Assembly (NCBI RefSeq): GCF_002205635.1
Contig: NZ_NISJ01000005.1
Span: 1-64,000 of the forward strand
Direction: 5' to 3'
Length of the DNA stretch: 64,000 nt
DNA from: Sphingopyxis witflariensis
Lineage (GTDB): Bacteria > Pseudomonadota > Alphaproteobacteria > Sphingomonadales > Sphingomonadaceae
Under the pieces are notes generated by a model. The model saw only the letters and a list, made by a program, of their open reading frames with translations, had not been told where the DNA came from and searched no databases. A program made the position numbers and the translations under genes. Position 1 is the stretch's first letter. Every line of letters begins with the position of its first letter. Shown here one piece after another: positions 47,214 to 55,503 of the stretch.

Positions 47214-48085
47214 TGGCTATGCCCAAAGACATCGGCATTATCGACTGCATGCTCGGGATTCCCGAAAGCGAACATCGCGCCGACTGGTTCGACAGCTTCA
47301 AGCCGATGATCAAGGATGCCGAAACGCTGAAGCAATTCTCGATGCCCGCGCAATATATGTTCAAGGACATTCCGCAGTCGGGCGCGGTCGACGATTTCGT
47401 CCAATGGACGGTCGACGAGATGGACCGGTTCAACATCGACAAGGCGATGGTCGGCTGGAACGATAATGCGACCTCGCGCCGCGCGAAGGAGAAGTTCGGC
47501 GACCGTTTCTTCTTCGATCTGCCGTGCGATCCCAACAAGGGGGTCGAGGAGGTCCGCCGCATCAAGCGCATCCATGCCGAGGTCGGGCTGTCGGCGATCA
47601 GCGTGTTTCCAGCGGGCACGCTGCCGCAGGTCGCGATCAACCATAAATATATGTTCCCGCTCTATACCTGCGCCGCCGAACTCGGCCTGCCGATCTGCCT
47701 CAACGCCGGGATTCCGGGGCCGCGCATTCCGATGGAAACGCAAAAGGTCGAGCATCTCGACGAGGTATGCTGGTTCTTCCCCGACCTCAAGGTCGTGATG
47801 CGCCACGGCGCCGAGCCGTGGGAGGCGCTGGCGGTCAAGCTGATGCTAAAATGGCCGAACCTCTATTATTCGACCAGCGCCTTTGCCCCCAAACATTATC
47901 CCAAGGCGATCATCGATTACGCGAACACGCGCGGCGCCGACAAGATCATCTATGCCGGATATTTCCCGATGGGGCTGAGCCTCGACCGGATTTTCAGCGA
48001 CATGCCGAACGTGCCCTTCAAGGACGAGGTGTGGCCGAAATTCCTGCGCGAAAACGCGATCAAAGTCTTTGGATTGGGAGCCTGA
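47213..48085 (+). CDS. Amidohydrolase-2-fold protein with degenerate metal site
   Basis: A 290-residue protein with ACMSD-like amidohydrolase topology (IGIIDCMLGIPES, CAAELGLPICLNAGIPGP, FFPDLKVVMRHGAEPWEALAVKLM, KIIYAGYFPMGLSLDRIF). The metal-binding HxH that normally follows the first strand reads DCML, and the late Asp of the TDYP-type motif reads AGYFP. A metal-dependent hydrolase is therefore unlikely as drawn. It is tightly coupled to the CoA-ligase gene before it and is 3 bases from the Rieske gene after it. Possible roles include a retro-aldol-type or hydratase step on a CoA ester, or a non-catalytic partner; none can be chosen from sequence. Confidence 0.72.
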   Translation: MAMPKDIGIIDCMLGIPESEHRADWFDSFKPMIKDAETLKQFSMPAQYMFKDIPQSGAVDDFVQWTVDEMDRFNIDKAMVGWNDNATSRRAKEKFGDRFFFDLPCDPNKGVEEVRRIKRIHAEVGLSAISVFPAGTLPQVAINHKYMFPLYTCAAELGLPICLNAGIPGPRIPMETQKVEHLDEVCWFFPDLKVVMRHGAEPWEALAVKLMLKWPNLYYSTSAFAPKHYPKAIIDYANTRGADKIIYAGYFPMGLSLDRIFSDMPNVPFKDEVWPKFLRENAIKVFGLGA

Positions 48086-48088
48086 GCG

Positions 48089-49186
48089 ATGAATGACAGC
48101 GTCACTGATGCCCGCACCGCGCCCGTCGCGGTTTGGCGGTTGCTCGAGAATATGTCGAAGGACGAGTTGAAGGCGTGGCGTATCGCCCCGATCGACAATG
48201 CCGTCCCAGCGGCGGAGCGCAACCTCGACACCCCTTACCCCTTTGGCTGGTATCCCGCGCTGCTCTCGGACGAGTTGCAGGTCGGTGAGGTAAAGCCGCT
48301 GCGCTATTTTTCAACCGAGCTGGCGATCTGGCGCGGCGAAGACGGGACGGTGCGGATGCTCGACGCCTATTGCAAGCATCTCGGCGCGCACATGGGGCAT
48401 GGCGGCAAGGTCAACCGCAATCTGCTCGAATGTCCGTTCCACGCCTGGCGCTATGACGGCGAAGAAGGCGTGGTTAAGGACATTCCTTACGCGCGCGCCA
48501 TCCCGCCGCAGGTGAAGCGCAAATGCACCCGCACCTGGCATATCCGCGAAGCCAACCGGATCATCTGGATGTGGTATCACCCCGACGATGTCGCGCCCTT
48601 GTTCGAGGTCGTCCACAGCCCCGAGGCGACCGATCCCGACTGGAGCGAATTCCAGATCGCCGAGTGGAATATCTATGGCAGCATCCAGAATATGGCCGAG
48701 AACGGCGTCGATTTCGCCCATTTCAAATTCATCCACGGCACCGCGAACCTACCGATGGGCGAGTTGCATTGGGGCGACGGCTATGATCGCAGCAGCGTGC
48801 TGCGCGCCAAAATGGGCACCCCGCGCGGCGAGGTCGATGGCGAGATCACCAGCGCGTCGCAGGGTCCGGGCCAAAATTGGGTGCGGTTCACCGGCATCTG
48901 CGAGACGCTGCTGATCGCCTGCGTCACCCCCGTCGAGAAGGACCATCTGAAGGTCCGCTATCTCTACACTCAGCCGAAATCGCAAAAGGACGGCCCCAAC
49001 GCGGGGCTCGCCCGCGCGATTATCGCCGACGTCAACAAGCAGATGGATCAGGACAAGGTGGTGTGGGACCGGATGCGCTATGAGCCCAATCCGATCATCT
49101 GTGACGGCGACGGCCCGATCCCCAAATTCCGCCAATTCTACTCGCGCTATTACACAGCGCCGACCGCTGTCAGAGCGAGCGCCTGA
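48089..49186 (+). CDS. Rieske non-heme iron oxygenase (KshA/DAF-36-like)
   Basis: A 365-residue oxygenase. Rieske ligands: C95 and H97 (AYCKHLGAH), C115 and H118 (CPFHAWRYDG). Mononuclear iron: H211 and H216 in NMAENGVDFAHFKFIHGT. This arrangement is that of steroid-type Rieske enzymes (KshA, DAF-36/Neverland). It carries about 45 extra N-terminal residues before FGWYPALLS. It lies in the operon with two CoA ligases and an amidase, so a side-chain or alternative ring position is as likely as C9. The reductase that should supply electrons is not nearby. Confidence 0.82.
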   Translation: MNDSVTDARTAPVAVWRLLENMSKDELKAWRIAPIDNAVPAAERNLDTPYPFGWYPALLSDELQVGEVKPLRYFSTELAIWRGEDGTVRMLDAYCKHLGAHMGHGGKVNRNLLECPFHAWRYDGEEGVVKDIPYARAIPPQVKRKCTRTWHIREANRIIWMWYHPDDVAPLFEVVHSPEATDPDWSEFQIAEWNIYGSIQNMAENGVDFAHFKFIHGTANLPMGELHWGDGYDRSSVLRAKMGTPRGEVDGEITSASQGPGQNWVRFTGICETLLIACVTPVEKDHLKVRYLYTQPKSQKDGPNAGLARAIIADVNKQMDQDKVVWDRMRYEPNPIICDGDGPIPKFRQFYSRYYTAPTAVRASA

Positions 49187-50713
49187 ATGGGGCCCCCATC
49201 GGATCTGACCCGCCGCGACCTGCTGACAAGCGGTGCCGCGGCGGCGGCAATGGTCGCGCTCCCGCAGGCGGCACAAGCGAAGGGAGGGGTGATGCGAAGC
49301 GACCCATTGGACGATCACGACGCGCTCGGCCTCGCCAAGCTCGTGCGCGATAAAGCCGTATCGCCCGCCGAACTGCTCGACATAGCCGTCGCGCGCGCCG
49401 AGGCCAGCAATCCGCGCTTCAACTTCATGGCGCAGAAACTTTATGATTCCGGCAAGAAGGCGATCGCCGACGGGCTGCCCAGAGGGCCGTTCCAGGGAGT
49501 GCCGTTGCTGGTCAAGGATCTGAACACCCATATCGCGGGCGAGCGCAGCGGACAGGGGAGCCGCTTCTATGCGGACTATCGCCCCGACTATACGTCCGAA
49601 CTCGTGCGGCGCCATCAGGCCGCTGGTTTCGTGATCTTCGGCAAGACGACGACCCCTGAGTTCGGGTTGACCGGCACTACGGAATCGCTGGCCACTGGCC
49701 TGACGCGCAACCCATGGAACCCCGACCATATCGCCGGCGGATCGAGCGGAGGCTCGGCGGCGGCAATCGCGGCGGGGGTCGTCCCGCTCGCCCATGCCTC
49801 CGACGGCGGCGGGTCGATCCGTATCCCGGCGTCGTGCTGCGGCCTGTTTGGGCTGAAGCCCAGCCGTGGCCGTGTGCCGATGGGGCCGAAGCGGACCGAA
49901 GGCTGGGGCGGGCTATCGACCCATCATGCGATCAGCCGGACGGTACGCGATTCCGCCGCGATGCTCGATGCGACCCACGGCGTCGAAATCGGGTCGCGCT
50001 ATGGCGCGCCGACCCCCGACGGCAGCTTTTTGTCACAAGTCACCAAAGCGCCGGGCAAGCTGCGCGTCGCGCTGATGCTCGACACGCCCGGCGGAACACC
50101 CGTCGATCCCGAATGCGCGGCTGCGGCGCGCGCGGCGGCGAAGCTGCTCGAAAGCCTCGGCCATTATGTCGAAGAAGCCTCGCCCAAGGTGAATGCGCAA
50201 GCGATCGGCATGGCCAATTTCGCAACGATTTCCAGCGCGCTCGCCGCCGATATCGAGGATCGCGCCAAGCTGACTGGCATCGCGCCATCGCCCGACGTGC
50301 TCGAAAAAGTGACCCTGATCTTCCTGCAATATAGCAAGAATTTCAAAGCCATCGACGCGGTCCGCGCGAGCAATATCTATCAGGAAACCGCGATCGCGCT
50401 GGGGCAGTTCATGACCAGCTACGACATCATCCTGTCGCCGACGATGGCGATGCCACCGGTCAAGCTCGGGCGGCTCGACATGATGCCCGCCGACTTCGAA
50501 AAATGGGGACAGGATGCCTCGGCGTTCACGCCATGGACCGGGCTGTTCAATGTCAGCGGCCAGCCGAGCATGTCGATGCCGCTGGCGATGTCGGCGGGCG
50601 GCCTGCCGATCGGGGTGATGATGACCGGCCGTTATGGCGACGAAACCACGCTGCTGCGCCTCGCCGGACAGGTCGAGCGAGCCGCGCCCTGGTTCGACAA
50701 GCGGCCCGCCTGA
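49187..50713 (+). CDS. Tat-exported amidase (amidase-signature family)
   Basis: A 508-residue amidase-signature protein with the Lys-cisSer-Ser triad: K110 (VPLLVKDLN), S186 ([10 protein letters not shown]) and S210 ([16 protein letters not shown]). The 24-residue step between the two serines is the family value. The N-terminus [20 protein letters not shown] is a twin-arginine signal with cleavage near AQA, so it likely acts in the periplasm. It starts directly at the Rieske stop (49186/49187). Hydrolysis of amino-acid-conjugated steroid acids is an attractive possibility, but amidase substrates cannot be predicted from sequence. Confidence 0.84.
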   Translation: MGPPSDLTRRDLLTSGAAAAAMVALPQAAQAKGGVMRSDPLDDHDALGLAKLVRDKAVSPAELLDIAVARAEASNPRFNFMAQKLYDSGKKAIADGLPRGPFQGVPLLVKDLNTHIAGERSGQGSRFYADYRPDYTSELVRRHQAAGFVIFGKTTTPEFGLTGTTESLATGLTRNPWNPDHIAGGSSGGSAAAIAAGVVPLAHASDGGGSIRIPASCCGLFGLKPSRGRVPMGPKRTEGWGGLSTHHAISRTVRDSAAMLDATHGVEIGSRYGAPTPDGSFLSQVTKAPGKLRVALMLDTPGGTPVDPECAAAARAAAKLLESLGHYVEEASPKVNAQAIGMANFATISSALAADIEDRAKLTGIAPSPDVLEKVTLIFLQYSKNFKAIDAVRASNIYQETAIALGQFMTSYDIILSPTMAMPPVKLGRLDMMPADFEKWGQDASAFTPWTGLFNVSGQPSMSMPLAMSAGGLPIGVMMTGRYGDETTLLRLAGQVERAAPWFDKRPA

Positions 50714-50763
50714 CTATCGGGGGCGCCAAGCCCCGCCCAAATTTTAAGAAGCAAGGAAGACCA

Positions 50764-51525
50764 ATGCGCGGACTGAACGGAAAAATCGGAGTGGTCGCGG
50801 GCGGCGGACGCGGGATCGGCGCGGCGACCGCGATGCGGCTCGCCGACGAGGGCGCACTCGTCGTCGTCGGCGACATCAATGAGGAATGGGCGAAGGACAG
50901 CGCCGCCGCGATCACCAAAAAGGGCGGCAAGGCGATCGGCGTCTATCTCGACGGGACCAGCGCGGATTCGCAGAAAGCCATCGTCGCTGCCGCGCTTGCC
51001 GAATTTGGCGGGCTCGACTTCTTCCATTCGAACCTCGCGGGCGGGACCGAGGGCGACGTTGATGCTCTTAACTGCCCCGAAGATGTCTTCGACCGCTCGG
51101 TCGCGATCAACCTGAAAAGCCATTTGCTGGCGACGCAGGCCGCGCTCCCCGCGATGCTCGAACATGGCGGCGGCGGCGCGATGATCTATACCAGTAGCGG
51201 CGCCGCATCGGCGGGCGCGGCGTGGCAGGTCGCCTATCCGATGACCAAGAACGGCATCCACGCGCTCGCCCGCCATGTCGCCGCTAAATGGGGCAAGGAC
51301 GGCATCCGCGCCAATGTGATCTGCCCCGGGCTGATCATGACCGAGGCCGTCGCGCAGCATCTGTCCGAGGCGCAGGTCAACGACATGCGCCAGCGCACCC
51401 CGTCCCCACGGCTAGGCAAGCCCGACGATATTGCAGGCGCGGTGGCCTTCCTCGCGTCGGACGACGGCATCTTCATCAACGGCCAGGTCTGGCACGTCAA
51501 CGGCGGCACTCAGATGCGCGACTAG
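50764..51525 (+). CDS. SDR
   Basis: A 253-residue SDR: KIGVVAGGGRGIGAATAMRLADEGALVVVGDIN with Asp after strand 2, FFHSNLAGGTEGD in place of NNAG, YTSSGAASAGAAWQVAYPMTKNG with Ser/Tyr/Lys, and NGGTQMRD. The ATG at 50764 has AAGGAAG about six bases upstream. Both the Rossmann motif (AGGGRGIG, not TGxxxGIG) and NLAG are atypical, marking a distinct subfamily. It lies between the amidase and transporter genes of the same operon. Confidence 0.83.
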   Translation: MRGLNGKIGVVAGGGRGIGAATAMRLADEGALVVVGDINEEWAKDSAAAITKKGGKAIGVYLDGTSADSQKAIVAAALAEFGGLDFFHSNLAGGTEGDVDALNCPEDVFDRSVAINLKSHLLATQAALPAMLEHGGGGAMIYTSSGAASAGAAWQVAYPMTKNGIHALARHVAAKWGKDGIRANVICPGLIMTEAVAQHLSEAQVNDMRQRTPSPRLGKPDDIAGAVAFLASDDGIFINGQVWHVNGGTQMRD

Positions 51526-51567
51526 CGCACGCGGACAAGCTGCAAACCGGAATATGAGGAGAATCAG

Positions 51568-52854
51568 GTGAACATATCGGTCGCAGCGTCGCCGACAGCG
51601 GCACGGCAGTCCAGCCCATGGGTGGTGCTGATCGTCTTTCTGTTCATCTATATCTTCAACTACGCCGACCGCTATCTGATCTCGGGGCTGGTCGATCCGA
51701 TCAAGGCCGAATTTGGCGTCGGCGACCAGTTTATGGGGCTGTTGATGGGCCCGGCCTTCGCCGTGCTCTATACCACCATCGGCATCCCGATCGCGCGCCT
51801 CGCGGACCGCTCGTCGCGCATCGCGATCATTTGCATCGGCTGCCTGATATGGAGCCTGTTCACCGGCCTGTCGGGCTTTGCCACCGGGCCATGGACGCTC
51901 GCGCTGGCGCGCGTCGGCGTCGGCGTTGGCGAAGCCGCCTTCGTCGCCCCCGCCTATTCGATCCTGTCCGATTATTTCCGCCCCGAAAAGCGCGGCATGG
52001 CCTTTGCCGTTCTCGGCCTTGCGGTCTATTTCGGCCAGATCACCGGCTATGCGGTCGGCCCGCGCATCGCCGACGCCCATGACTGGCGTATGGCCTTTTT
52101 CGTCATGGCGGTCCCCGGCATCCTGCTGTCGGGCATCGCCTGGCTGCTGGTCCGCGAACCGACCCGCAAGCAGATATTGACCGTCGCAAACCAGATCCCG
52201 CTCCTTCCGCTGACGAAAAAGCTGATCCGGTCATCGGCCTTTGTCCTGATGATGATCGCGATGGGGCTCGGCACATTGTCGGGGGTCAGCTTCGGTTTCT
52301 GGGGGCCCGCCCTGTTCACCCGCCTCTATGACGTACCGCTGGCCGAGGCGAGCAGCACCTTCGGCCTCTATTTCGGCAGCGCCGGCCTGATCGGCATGCT
52401 CTTGTTCGGCGCCTTCGCTGATAAGGCAGCGAAGGGGGGGCTCGAACGCCCGCTAAAAATGGCGGCGGGCGCACTGCTTGCCGCATCGGTCTGCATCATG
52501 CTCGTCACCTGGAGCGACAGTCTCGCCATGGCGAAACTCTTTGCCATCCCCTCCGGTCTGCTCGGCGGCGGCTGGTCGATCGGCATCATGGCATCGCTGC
52601 AATATCTGCTGCCCGACCGTTTCCGGGCCACCGGGACAGCGCTGTTCATCATGGTCACGACCTTTTTGGGATTTGTCGTCGGGCCGTGGGCGACGGGCGC
52701 GCTGAGCCAATATTTCGGCGATGGCGACCTGTCGCTGCGTTGGGCGCTGACCATCATCATCCCCACCGGGATGGTCGCTGCGGTGCTGGCGTGGCTCGGC
52801 GCGCGCTATCTGGAATCCGATCGCGCGATCCTGGCCGACCCCGATGCCGCATAG
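51568..52854 (+). CDS. MFS transporter (spinster-like)
   Basis: A 428-residue protein with about 12 hydrophobic helices. FIYIFNYADRYLISGLVDPIKAEFGVGDQFMGLL, the loop motif GIPIARLADRSSRI (about 70-83) and FSILSDYFRPEKRG-type residues at the second repeat are typical of MFS carriers in the spinster group. GTG start at 51568 with GAGGA upstream. In a steroid operon it would move a substrate, intermediate or conjugate across the inner membrane; direction is not known. Confidence 0.86.
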   Translation: MNISVAASPTAARQSSPWVVLIVFLFIYIFNYADRYLISGLVDPIKAEFGVGDQFMGLLMGPAFAVLYTTIGIPIARLADRSSRIAIICIGCLIWSLFTGLSGFATGPWTLALARVGVGVGEAAFVAPAYSILSDYFRPEKRGMAFAVLGLAVYFGQITGYAVGPRIADAHDWRMAFFVMAVPGILLSGIAWLLVREPTRKQILTVANQIPLLPLTKKLIRSSAFVLMMIAMGLGTLSGVSFGFWGPALFTRLYDVPLAEASSTFGLYFGSAGLIGMLLFGAFADKAAKGGLERPLKMAAGALLAASVCIMLVTWSDSLAMAKLFAIPSGLLGGGWSIGIMASLQYLLPDRFRATGTALFIMVTTFLGFVVGPWATGALSQYFGDGDLSLRWALTIIIPTGMVAAVLAWLGARYLESDRAILADPDAA

Positions 52855-52902
52855 ACCCAGCCCATTCGTTCCACTTCGCCCGATGAAAAGATGGACTAGC
52901 CT

Positions 52903-53403
52903 GTGAAAAGAAATAAAAGTCCGGCGATGAAGAATGATTTTGAAATTGACGATACCGATCGCGCGATCATTGACGAACTGCGCCGCAACGGACGTGCGAC
53001 CAACCAGCAGATCGCCGAGGGACTCAATCTGACCGCGGCGACCGTCTCCAGCCGGATCCGGCGGATGGAAAATGCAAACAAGCTGCGCGTCGTCGCGGTC
53101 TCTGATTTCCGCGCCCACGGCTATAATGTGCTGATGGAGGTCGCGATCGAGGTCGACAACCGCCCCGCCACCGACGTCGCCCAGGAACTCGCCGCGCTTC
53201 CCGAAGTGTTTGCCGCGCACCTGACCACCGGACGGTACGACATCGATCTTTTGGTCGTACTCCAAACCATCGACCAGCTTCCCGATTTGCTGATGAACAA
53301 GTTCGGCAAGATCAAGGGCATCAGGTCGATGATCCCCGCCATCGCTGTCGATATCGTCAAATATAAATTCGACGTCGCGCCCATTGAAGCAAGAGAAGAC
53401 TGA
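52903..53403 (+). CDS. AsnC/Lrp-family regulator 1
   Basis: A 166-residue regulator. The N-terminal winged helix-turn-helix is at about 15-60 (DRAIIDELRRNGRATNQQIAEGLNLTAATVSSRIRRMENANKL) and the RAM/AsnC ligand domain at about 75-155. GTG at 52903 or ATG at 52927 may start it. Its stop overlaps the next regulator by one base. No copy of the cluster operator is found just upstream, so it is likely co-transcribed with the MFS operon. The only other regulator in the window, apart from its partner and KdpE, is the TetR protein at the left edge. Confidence 0.87.
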   Translation: MKRNKSPAMKNDFEIDDTDRAIIDELRRNGRATNQQIAEGLNLTAATVSSRIRRMENANKLRVVAVSDFRAHGYNVLMEVAIEVDNRPATDVAQELAALPEVFAAHLTTGRYDIDLLVVLQTIDQLPDLLMNKFGKIKGIRSMIPAIAVDIVKYKFDVAPIEARED

Positions 53404-53870
53404 TGGCGGATAGCCCGATCGACGAGATGGACCGCCAGCTGATCGAAATGCTGTCGCAGGACGCGCGCATGTCGAACCGCAAAATCGCCCTCGAACTGAA
53501 TGTGACCGAGGGAACCGTGCGCGGCCGCATCAAGCGGCTGCAACAGGAAAAGCTGATGTCGTTTACCGCGATCACCAGCGTCGATCTCGGCGAAGCGAGC
53601 AAGCTGGCGTTCATCGGAATCCAGGCCGACATGGGCAATCTGAAATCGATCGCCGACACGATCTCTGAAATCAGCCTGGTCACCAGCGTGCTGATCACGA
53701 TGGGCCGGTTCAACATATTGGCCATTTGTCTGTTCGACGATCTGGAACAGCTGCATTCGGTGGCGTCGGATCAGATCCTCGCGCTGCGCGGGGTTCACCA
53801 TGTCGAAACGTCGGTGGTCGTGAAGACGCTGAAATATAACAGCCGCATTGTCCGCATCACCGACGACTAA
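53403..53870 (+). CDS. AsnC/Lrp-family regulator 2
   Basis: A 155-residue regulator: DEMDRQLIEMLSQDARMSNRKIALELNVTEGTVRGRIKRLQQEKL for the winged helix, then a RAM domain with SLVTSVLITMGRFNILAICLFDDLEQL. It resembles regulator 1 in architecture but not closely in sequence. Start overlaps the previous stop by one base (TGATG), so the two are made in equal amounts and may form mixed oligomers. It is followed by operator copy 6 and kshA, hence a candidate controller of that promoter. Confidence 0.87.
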   Translation: MADSPIDEMDRQLIEMLSQDARMSNRKIALELNVTEGTVRGRIKRLQQEKLMSFTAITSVDLGEASKLAFIGIQADMGNLKSIADTISEISLVTSVLITMGRFNILAICLFDDLEQLHSVASDQILALRGVHHVETSVVVKTLKYNSRIVRITDD

Positions 53871-53891
53871 AGTTCCGCAACCAACCCATGT

Positions 53892-53921
53892 CGCGTAACC
53901 TATGCCATATTATGCTACGCA
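53892..53921. promoter_or_regulatory. Cluster operator copy 6
   Basis: CGCGTA-N18-TACGCA upstream of kshA, ending 108 bases before its ATG. The first base of the left half differs from the consensus. Confidence 0.62.
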
Positions 53922-53947
53922 GTTGCTCGCATTATGAGCTAATTTTC

Positions 53948-53965
53948 CACAATACGCGTATTGTG
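53948..53965. promoter_or_regulatory. 18-bp perfect palindrome upstream of kshA
   Basis: CACAATACGCGTATTGTG is fully self-complementary. Its centre TACGCGTA contains the right and left operator half-sites fused back to back. It lies 64 bases before the kshA ATG and 26 bases after operator copy 6, making a two-site regulatory region. Confidence 0.55.
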
Positions 53966-54029
53966 ATTTGATTTTTCTGCGATTCGTGATAGTCATGCCT
54001 TCGAAAAGATTCGCAGGTGAGGATGGCAC

Positions 54030-55106
54030 ATGGCAACCACGAACGACTATCGCCTCGGCGAATTCACCTATCCGCGCGGCTGGTTCATGATCGGTCGCTC
54101 CGAAGATGCGACCACGAAGCCCGAGGCGGTCCGCTATTTCGGTGAGGATATGGTCCTCTATCGCGGTCAGAGCGGCCGCGTCTTTTTGATGGAGGCCTAT
54201 TGCCCGCACATGGGCACGCACCTTGCAAAGAACACCACATCCTATGTCGTGATCGACGGCACCCAGGTCGAGGGCGATAATATCCGCTGCCCCTATCACG
54301 CGTGGCGCTTCGGACCCGACGGCCGCTGCAACGACATTCCCTACTCCCCTGCCCCGCCGCCTAAAAAGGCCTGCCTGAAAAGCTGGCAGGTGACTGAGCG
54401 CGCGGGCTGCCTGTGGGTTTGGAACGACGTCGAGGGCGGCGAAGCGGACTATCCGCTACCCGAGTTCCCGCAATGGGACGACCCGACGTGGATCAACTGG
54501 ACGATCGAAGATCTGGGCGAACTTGGCAGCCACCCGCAGGAGATCATCGACAATATGGCCGACAAGGGGCATCTCGTCCCCGTCCATGGCAGTCAGGACA
54601 TGGAATTGTTCGAAAATGAGTTCGACGGCCATATCTGCAGGCAGATATTGAAGGCCGGCCACCGCACGCTGACCAGCGGCGACGAAGGCATGACCAACGA
54701 CACCTGGTACACCGGCCCGGGGATTCTCCAGTCGGCAATGGTCGGCGACTATCCCTCGCACATGCTGATCGCGCACACGCCGGTCGACGATGGCGTCGTC
54801 AAAGTCTGGTATGGCCTGTTCGTCAAATCGCCGAACGCGGTTCCGACCGACGAAGATGTCGCGATCGCCAAAGCCTATGGCGACGCCGGGGTTCAGGCCT
54901 TTGCCCAGGATTTCGAGATTTGGGGCAACAAGCGCCCGTGCATCCACCCGATGATGGTCCGCGGCGACGGACCCTTCGACAAGGTGCGCATCTGGTACAA
55001 GCAATTTTACAACCCGCGGGCCGCTGCGGCGCAATATCAAACGCGCGTCAACGGCCTGTACATCTCGCGCGGCACCACGCGTGACCCCTGGGACGACGCC
55101 GCCTGA
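54030..55106 (+). CDS. kshA: KshA-type 3-ketosteroid 9α-hydroxylase oxygenase
   Basis: A 358-residue Rieske oxygenase that follows KshA throughout: YPRGWFMIGRS, Rieske ligands C58/H60 (YCPHMGTHL) and C87/H90 (CPYHAWRFGPDGRCNDIPY), GSHPQEIIDNMADKGHLVPVHG with iron ligands H181 and H186, FDGHICRQIL, and QAFAQDFEIWGNKRP...IWYKQFYN. KshA hydroxylates C9 of 1,4-diene-3-ketosteroids, making ring B open spontaneously. It needs the reductase KshB, which is absent here apart from a broken relative at 4078-4871. The gene has its own promoter with two palindromes. Confidence 0.88.
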   Translation: MATTNDYRLGEFTYPRGWFMIGRSEDATTKPEAVRYFGEDMVLYRGQSGRVFLMEAYCPHMGTHLAKNTTSYVVIDGTQVEGDNIRCPYHAWRFGPDGRCNDIPYSPAPPPKKACLKSWQVTERAGCLWVWNDVEGGEADYPLPEFPQWDDPTWINWTIEDLGELGSHPQEIIDNMADKGHLVPVHGSQDMELFENEFDGHICRQILKAGHRTLTSGDEGMTNDTWYTGPGILQSAMVGDYPSHMLIAHTPVDDGVVKVWYGLFVKSPNAVPTDEDVAIAKAYGDAGVQAFAQDFEIWGNKRPCIHPMMVRGDGPFDKVRIWYKQFYNPRAAAAQYQTRVNGLYISRGTTRDPWDDAA

Positions 55107-55141
55107 CCTTCCGGTGGTGATGGGCCTCGGCTAATCCAAGC

Positions 55142-55218
55142 CGTCATTGCGAGCGGAGCGAAGCAATCCAGGGCGGCCTTGCACCGTTCTGGATTGCTTC
55201 GCTCCGCTCGCAATGACG
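55142..55218. repeat. Inverted-repeat element (REP-like), copy B
   Basis: Two perfectly complementary 29-base arms (beginning CGTCATTGCGAGCGG and ending GAAGCAATCCA) around a 19-base loop GGGCGGCCTTGCACCGTTC. The loop is the reverse complement of the loop of copy A, so the two copies face each other across about 17.7 kb. As a transcript it would form a very strong hairpin after kshA and may stop transcription. Confidence 0.88.
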
Positions 55219-55412
55219 ATTCATGAACGGCGCGCGCACCGCCCCACTTAGCACTCGATCGCACGACACGACCTCTGACTCGCCGGGGCGACGAACCCGC
55301 GATCGCACGCCCGAACCTGCCACGCGAATCACGGCCGACGCACATCAATTGCGGATTGATATATGCAAAAATATCTCATCTTGATGGTCCAATCATCACA
55401 ATTCTCGTGATT

Positions 55413-55442
55413 TGCGTAATTGAGATTGACTTTTTATACGAA
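55413..55442. promoter_or_regulatory. Cluster operator copy 7
   Basis: TGCGTA-N18-TACGAA upstream of the second TonB receptor, ending 61 bases before its ATG (55504). The rest of the 397-base gap after kshA holds the repeat at 55142-55218 and no gene. Confidence 0.68.
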
Positions 55443-55503
55443 TACTCCTTCAATCCCAGCAAGAATGGTTCCGGCAAGGAGCCACCACTTCAGGGAGGGA
55501 AGA

